Source: Mariniphaga sp. (GTDB lineage: Bacteria > Bacteroidota > Bacteroidia > Bacteroidales > Prolixibacteraceae). Taken from it: a stretch of DNA of 64,000 bases. The notes under the pieces were generated by a model, which worked only from the letters and a program-made list of their open reading frames with translations, made no database searches and was not told the origin of the DNA. Positions 61,401-64,000 of the stretch are shown in pieces. Position numbers and translations under genes: made by a program. Position 1 is the first letter of the stretch; every line of letters starts with the position of its first letter. The stretch is taken from the NCBI GenBank assembly GCA_019429205.1, contig JAHYIT010000004.1, positions 18,277 to 82,276 of the forward strand, given 5' to 3'.

Positions 61401-63846
61401 CATCCGAACCGGCTGTGACGGAAGGATCGGTCAAATCTATGGTTCCCGGTTCGCAAACCGGATCGGGATCGGTAATCACCAGAACCGGTTTACTGTAAAT
61501 GGTTACGTTTACCGGTTCAATCGCAAAGCAGCCGAATGAATTTTCTGCCCTTATATAATAAACGCCGGTTTCTGAAACGGTATGCGGATTATTCAGCGGT
61601 TGGGTGGCAGCCTCGTCAAGCCAGTAAGTGAATTGAAGGTCGGCATCCGAACCGGCAGTTACAGCAACGTCAGTCAGATTGATTGATTCCGGCTCGCAAA
61701 CAGGTTCCGGATCTGTAATAACCAGCAACGGTTTGGGATGAATGGTTACGTTTACTTCTTTTGTAATAAAGCAGCCGCCCAGGTTTGTTCCCATTATAAA
61801 ATAGGTGCCGGTGGCTGTAACAGAATCAGGTCTGGACAACGGCAGGGTGGCTTCTTCATCAAGCCAGTAAGTGAGATGAATATCTGAATCAGAACCGGCA
61901 GTAATTGACGCATCGGTCAGATTTACAGCCTCCGGTTCACACACCGGAGCCGGATCTGTAATAACCAGAAGCGGCTGGCTGTCGATGATGGCGTTAACTG
62001 CTTCAACTGTAAAGCAGCCGAAAGTATTTTCTGCCCTGATATAATAGGTACCGATGGTTGTAACAGAATCAGGTCTGGAAAGTGATTGTGTGGCATCTTC
62101 ATCCAACCAGTAAGTCAGCAAAATATCGGCATCCGAACCGGCAGTTACATTCGAATCGGTCAGATCGATGGCGTTCGGTTCACAAACAGGTTCCGGATCG
62201 GTTATGACCAAAACCGGCCTGGGGTAAATGATTACGTCCACTTCTTCAATAACAAAACAGCCATGTGTATTTGTTGCTCCAATGTAATAGCTTCCGGCTA
62301 ATGCAACAGAATCGGGCCTGGTCAATGGCTGGGTGGCACCTTCATCAAGCCAGTAACTGAACTGAAGGTCAGAATCTGAACCGGCAGTTATTGCAGCACG
62401 GGTTAAATCAACTGCATCCGGTTCACAAACGGGGTCGGGGTTTGTGATAACCAGAACCGGCTCGTTGTAAATGATTACGTTCACTTCTTCAACCACGAAA
62501 CAGCCTCCCGGATTTTCAGCCCTGATAAAATAAATACCGCCCGTTGCAACAGAGTCCGGTTTAGTAAGAGGCTGGGCGGCATCTTCATCGAGCCAGTAAG
62601 TCAGCATGATATCGGTGTCCGAACCGGTAGTTATTGCTGCATCGGTCAAATCAATCGTTTCCGGTTCGCACACCGGGTCCGGATCCGTGATGACCAGAAT
62701 TGGCATGCTGTTTCTGATTACGTTCACCGGTTCAATTACAAAGCAGCCGAAGCTGTTCACTGCTCTTATATAATAGGTGCCGGTAATTGTTACAGAATCC
62801 GGGTTAGTCAGCGGTTGGGTGGCTTCCTCATCCAGCCAGAAGGACAGTTGAATGTCGGTATCCGAACCGGCAGTTACTGCTGCAGCAGTCAAATCAATTG
62901 CTTCCGGTTCGCACACAGGTTCGGGATCTGTAATAACCAGAAGCGGTTTTTTATTCACTGTTATAACTACTCTGTCGGTAGCCCTGCAACCGTACTCATT
63001 GGTAACGGTGTAGGTGAGAACATAAACTCCCGTGGGAGCATTTTCGCTGAAAACAGGGTCAACAATGTCTGTGGCGTTCAACCAGTCAGTTTCTTGATCC
63101 TGCCCAGACCATACATGCGTAAAATTAAATTCGCTGTTGTCACTCGGATTACCGTTCAACTGAATGGCTGTGCCTTCGCAAACTTCGGCAAAGAAGGGCG
63201 AAATTTCCGCAAATATTTCTATGAAGGTTATGTCTATGGTTGATACCGCCGGTTGGCAGGTACCCGCCTTGCCTAATCCCATTGCCGTAAGTGAAAGGGT
63301 CACATTTCCGGAAGCCAAATCTCCCTCACCCGGGAAATAAGTGGGACGCATTGCATTTGGATTGCTGAATGTTCCGTCACCAAAAGTAACCCATATTAAC
63401 TCTGAATAGTTGGCTGCCGTGGCCTCTTCCAGGAAAATATTATCGGTAGCGCAGGCCACAATGGGATTACCCGCAAAAGCCTCCGGCACAGGTACAACTT
63501 CCACCTCGCCCAGTTCGTGATTGATGCAACCAAAAGTACTGGTTTGTTCCACCGACAGGTAATACATTCCGGTATCCACCGTCCAGGGAATGATTATTTC
63601 ACTGCCCCGGATGGGATTGCCGAAGCTGTCGGTGCCGGAAAAATCAGTACCGGTTTCGTTCGCCAGCGCAATTTGCGTGCTGTCTGCATCGAGCAGTTTC
63701 CACAACCACGTGGAGCCTTCCTCCCCGTCAATCCGGTAAGTGCGTTCAGCATCCTGACATACAATATCAATGACATAGCTTTCCTGTGCCGCTGCGTTTG
63801 CAGCAACCAGGAGTATCATCAGTAGTATGTATGCCAGTTTTCTCAT
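55417..63846 (-). CDS. Giant repeat adhesin-like protein with T9SS type B C-terminal domain
   Basis: 2,809 residues. A signal peptide (1-21, ending ANAAAQ) and Ig/PKD-like part come first. Residues 299-1432 are 14 repeats of 81 residues, each starting near LLVITDPxPVCEP and holding YWLDEEATQPL and GTYYIRAENxxGCF. Then come SprB-like repeats (GGIELTVSGGTEPYAYLW, SINLTVSGGTGPYTYLW), a HYR-like block, seven repeats of about 69 residues (2011-2492, FDPIGPLC...GITGTWEPA), two cadherin-like domains (PPVAWNDS, PPVAVNDTF) and a C-terminal gliding-motility domain (FIPDGFSPNSDGVHDFFQIY...VPSGNYLYVLELGTG). A type IX secretion substrate, probably surface-bound. Repeated Cys pairs suggest disulfides. Function as adhesin is inferred. 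Confidence 0.93.
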   Translation of the reverse strand: MRKLAYILLMILLVAANAAAQESYVIDIVCQDAERTYRIDGEEGSTWLWKLLDADSTQIALANETGTDFSGTDSFGNPIRGSEIIIPWTVDTGMYYLSVEQTSTFGCINHELGEVEVVPVPEAFAGNPIVACATDNIFLEEATAANYSELIWVTFGDGTFSNPNAMRPTYFPGEGDLASGNVTLSLTAMGLGKAGTCQPAVSTIDITFIEIFAEISPFFAEVCEGTAIQLNGNPSDNSEFNFTHVWSGQDQETDWLNATDIVDPVFSENAPTGVYVLTYTVTNEYGCRATDRVVITVNKKPLLVITDPEPVCEPEAIDLTAAAVTAGSDTDIQLSFWLDEEATQPLTNPDSVTITGTYYIRAVNSFGCFVIEPVNVIRNSMPILVITDPDPVCEPETIDLTDAAITTGSDTDIMLTYWLDEDAAQPLTKPDSVATGGIYFIRAENPGGCFVVEEVNVIIYNEPVLVITNPDPVCEPDAVDLTRAAITAGSDSDLQFSYWLDEGATQPLTRPDSVALAGSYYIGATNTHGCFVIEEVDVIIYPRPVLVITDPEPVCEPNAIDLTDSNVTAGSDADILLTYWLDEDATQSLSRPDSVTTIGTYYIRAENTFGCFTVEAVNAIIDSQPLLVITDPAPVCEPEAVNLTDASITAGSDSDIHLTYWLDEEATLPLSRPDSVTATGTYFIMGTNLGGCFITKEVNVTIHPKPLLVITDPEPVCEPESINLTDVAVTAGSDADLQFTYWLDEAATQPLNNPHTVSETGVYYIRAENSFGCFAIEPVNVTIYSKPVLVITDPDPVCEPGTIDLTDPSVTAGSDDDIILTYWLNEGATLPLNNPGAVAVTGIYYLRAENAGGCFEVKDVSVIIDERPLLVITNPEPVCEPETIDLTAADVTAGSDFGIQLTYWLDAEATQPLDNPDEVTESGTYYIGATNLGGCVTIEAVNVTIHRKPLLVITDPEPVCEPEIVDLTVASVTAGSDANIQLTYWLDEAATQPLTSPNAVAETGTYYIRAENSFGCFTIEPVNAIRDNEPILVITDPAPVCEPSVIDLTDPSVTLGSDSDLQFTYWIDEAATQLLNDPDAVAATGTYYIRAENAGGCFVVEEVNVILYDEPVLVITDPAPVCEPETIDLTETFITAGSDSDLQFTYWLDGEATLALDNPDSVTESGTYYIGATNAVGCFVIKEANVTIYSKPLLAITDPDPICEPGYIDLTDPLVTAGSDSGISLTYWLNDEATQPLSRPDSVTVTGIFYIRAENSFGCFTIEEVSAIIDSQPLLVVTDPDPVCEPEAIDLTDVSITAGSDADIQLTYWLDGEATQPLARPDSVTASGTYYIRGTNLGGCFIIETVNVTIHNQPLLVITDPDPVCAPFTVDLTAASVTAGSDAGLQFTYWLDSQAIMALNNPTSVEITGVYFIRAENAFGCLAIEQVNVVIGVGFFELVFETACDSFTWLEGTGETYYTSGIYDLITPNAAGCDDTLRLDLTIIETVEVSVLIAADRTEVAEGEAVIFAATPVNGGTNPEFAWFVNGVQVPGENAETFTYIPEDEDVVYATLLSDLVCSGPKPAESNRIQITVTEEPGVLVISHFIIPIDCYGESTGGIELTVSGGTEPYAYLWNTGATTEDIYDLAAGTYTVTVTDDAGESKTHTVILSQPTEMNLTYTKVDLGFSTEPVGSINLTVSGGTGPYTYLWTGPERFTSTSRNISNLPAGAYIVEVTDANGCQISRVIIIEAESPNITQVCPPDLFFECVGDETPIYRNYQEFADVGGLFESDCGLVLGTFRGEQISRIGSCPTIITRRYRIVDECGTEMECYQTITIDDNTPPRFPINPYPIVVECIDDVPPQLPNGRQGYNRFVARYGPATDNCGIDESTFILVSETITNEECPKTLTVRRQYRIRDLCGNLSAPFLERIEVEDKTPPQITCPPDVTAEAPLSELETLTGLPYSEEVQDIPLSRARTLGVSYSDNCAAVSLTYFDVADGDCPITIQRTFTVSDGCNETSCIQTIVLDYEVVPVFAQLGPLCQYSKAPELLTTSENGITGTWIPATINTSVTGTAICTFTPDAGQCAVEVTMEIEIVDEIVPDFDPIGPLCLNDTPPLLPNESTNGITGTWEPAVVSTATVGIIGYTFTPDEGQCAVPVVIPIEVGDEIEPVFSQLGPFCLNSTPPELPLSSDNNITGTWEPAVIETGTTETGYYTFTPDSGQCAVAVTIEIEIADEIVPVFNLVDVLCLNETPPVLPLLSLNNITGTWVPDTIDTSVPGSKLYTFIPGEGECAVEVSFVIEILDSIVPQFDPIGPICQFNTPPALPDTSLNGIAGTWSPDTIDTSVPEPLVFVFTPDASYACAETFEMIILIDTLIIPQFDPIGPLCLNEEPPQLPPANFNEVNGRWEPAVIRTDSVGIFEYVFIPEDGIHCAATDTVFIEILPPVIPEFDPIGPLCIGQIPPQLPETDRNGVTGTWNANTIDTSVAVNLTFVFTPDNTYECAESIAISVTVSENTPPVAWNDSTVTLQNETVMIAVTDNDSDSNSEINVSSVQIIEAPANGTATVSPVTGVIAYTPAPGFVGFDTLSYVVFDDGIPCEPLSDTALVIFEVKAPNNPPVAVNDTFTVMCFPLIEYVLPNDYDPDGDNLQIITWPMVDVQNGTVSIASDGAFVYMPDEGFVGVDTFVYRICDDGFPSMCDEAMVWINVLPSVDCDGLPSEDDEPITECSLFIPDGFSPNSDGVHDFFQIYCIEKYPDAIMRIFDRAGNKLFEKRHYGNLDHWGSDENAWWWGHSEHRMTLGRGTVPSGNYLYVLELGTGEVRTGTVMVAY
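56371..57816 (-). repeat. Seven tandem repeats of about 207 bp in the giant gene
   Basis: Each unit encodes about 69 residues starting VPxFDPIGPLC and containing NGITGTWEPA, TFTPDxGQCA and IEI. Units are diverged rather than identical. Confidence 0.85.
59551..62952 (-). repeat. Fourteen tandem 243-bp repeats in the giant gene
   Basis: Exactly 14 units of 81 codons with no length variation, running from residue 299 to 1432. Consensus blocks are LVITDPEPVCEP, VTAGSDSDLQLTYWLDE and TGTYYIRAENSFGCF. Two subtypes are visible, RAENSFGCF and GATNLGGCF, partly alternating. Confidence 0.92.
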
Positions 63847-63881
63847 TAATTAGTTCCGGGTTACAGGTTTCTTGTTATTTG

Positions 63882-64000
63882 TTTCACTGTTCACTTTTCA
63901 CTTTTCACTGTTCACTGTTCACTGTTCACTCTTCACTATTCACTCTTCACTGTTCACTCTTCACTGTTCACTCTTCACTGTTCACTCTTCACTGTTCACT
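63882..64000. repeat. 17-unit heptamer array (NTTCACT) upstream of the giant gene
   Basis: Seventeen uninterrupted units of N-TTCACT run from 63882 to the window end, so the true length is unknown. The variable base in order is t, g, t, t, g, g, g, c, a, c, g, c, g, c, g, c, g (from 63882). Read on the minus strand it is AGTGAAN and lies 35 nt before the start codon of the giant gene. Confidence 0.92.

Noticed and set aside
63882..64000. CRISPR array
   Set aside because: Units are 7 nt with no spacers, and no cas genes are near.

Overview
The window looks like chromosomal DNA of a free-living, probably marine or sediment member of the Bacteroidota. Marinilabiliales/Prolixibacteraceae-like is my best guess from gene content; no search was run. 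The evidence is many promoters with the Bacteroidota -7 box TANNTTTG, scarce Shine-Dalgarno sites, a 2,809-residue protein ending in a type IX secretion (gliding-motility type B) domain, lipoproteins with SC/GC lipoboxes, and DUF2723, DUF4783, CHRD and DUF559 families. No phage, conjugative or CRISPR locus is visible.

Layout. (1) 1-10.4 kb, plus strand: a glycogen/alpha-glucan set (debranching enzyme cut by the window edge, glycogen-synthase-like transferase, GH57 enzyme, glucan phosphorylase), then an XRE-cupin regulator with an acyl-CoA synthetase, then pyrH and frr. (2) 10.4-16.5 kb, minus strand: a probable five-gene operon read from 16497 down to 10474. It encodes a tetraheme cytochrome fused to a formylglycine-generating-enzyme-like domain, a Tat-type Gfo/Idh/MocA oxidoreductase, a GT2 transferase, a polytopic GT39-like protein with TPRs, and a tiny membrane protein. 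(3) 16.7-20.1 kb, plus: a membrane-spanning LamG/winged-helix regulator with a beta-phosphoglucomutase-like HAD enzyme. (4) 20.1-30.2 kb, minus: pterin/folate genes, ribE, cysS, lspA, a DksA-like gene, ileS and galM. ileS carries an in-frame 444-bp DUF559 nuclease insertion bounded by palindromes. (5) 30.4-34.4 kb: sulfatase, rnhB, a TonB-C-like protein, a patch of gene remnants, a palindromic element and tRNA-Gln. (6) 34.5-50.7 kb: DUF2723 protein, hydroxyacid dehydrogenase, CHRD lipoprotein, M28 and M48 peptidases, lpxK-PNP, SMP-30 lipoprotein, a PLP lyase, an epimerase, a nested palindromic intergenic region, a YihY protein and a DUF4783 protein. (7) 50.8-55.4 kb: rlmH coupled to a very large orphan histidine kinase, and a phosphoribosyltransferase. 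(8) 55.4-64 kb, minus: the giant repeat protein, with 17 heptamer repeats upstream of its start.

The most unusual items are the DUF559 insertion in ileS, the transmembrane LamG-to-winged-helix regulator, the cytochrome/FGE-like fusion, the symmetrical AATAAGG array at 49003-49156, and the heptamer array ahead of the giant adhesin-like gene. Functional calls rest on visible motifs and remembered family knowledge. Start sites were checked on the DNA; where an in-frame ATG disagreed with a longer TTG/GTG reading I used the ATG.
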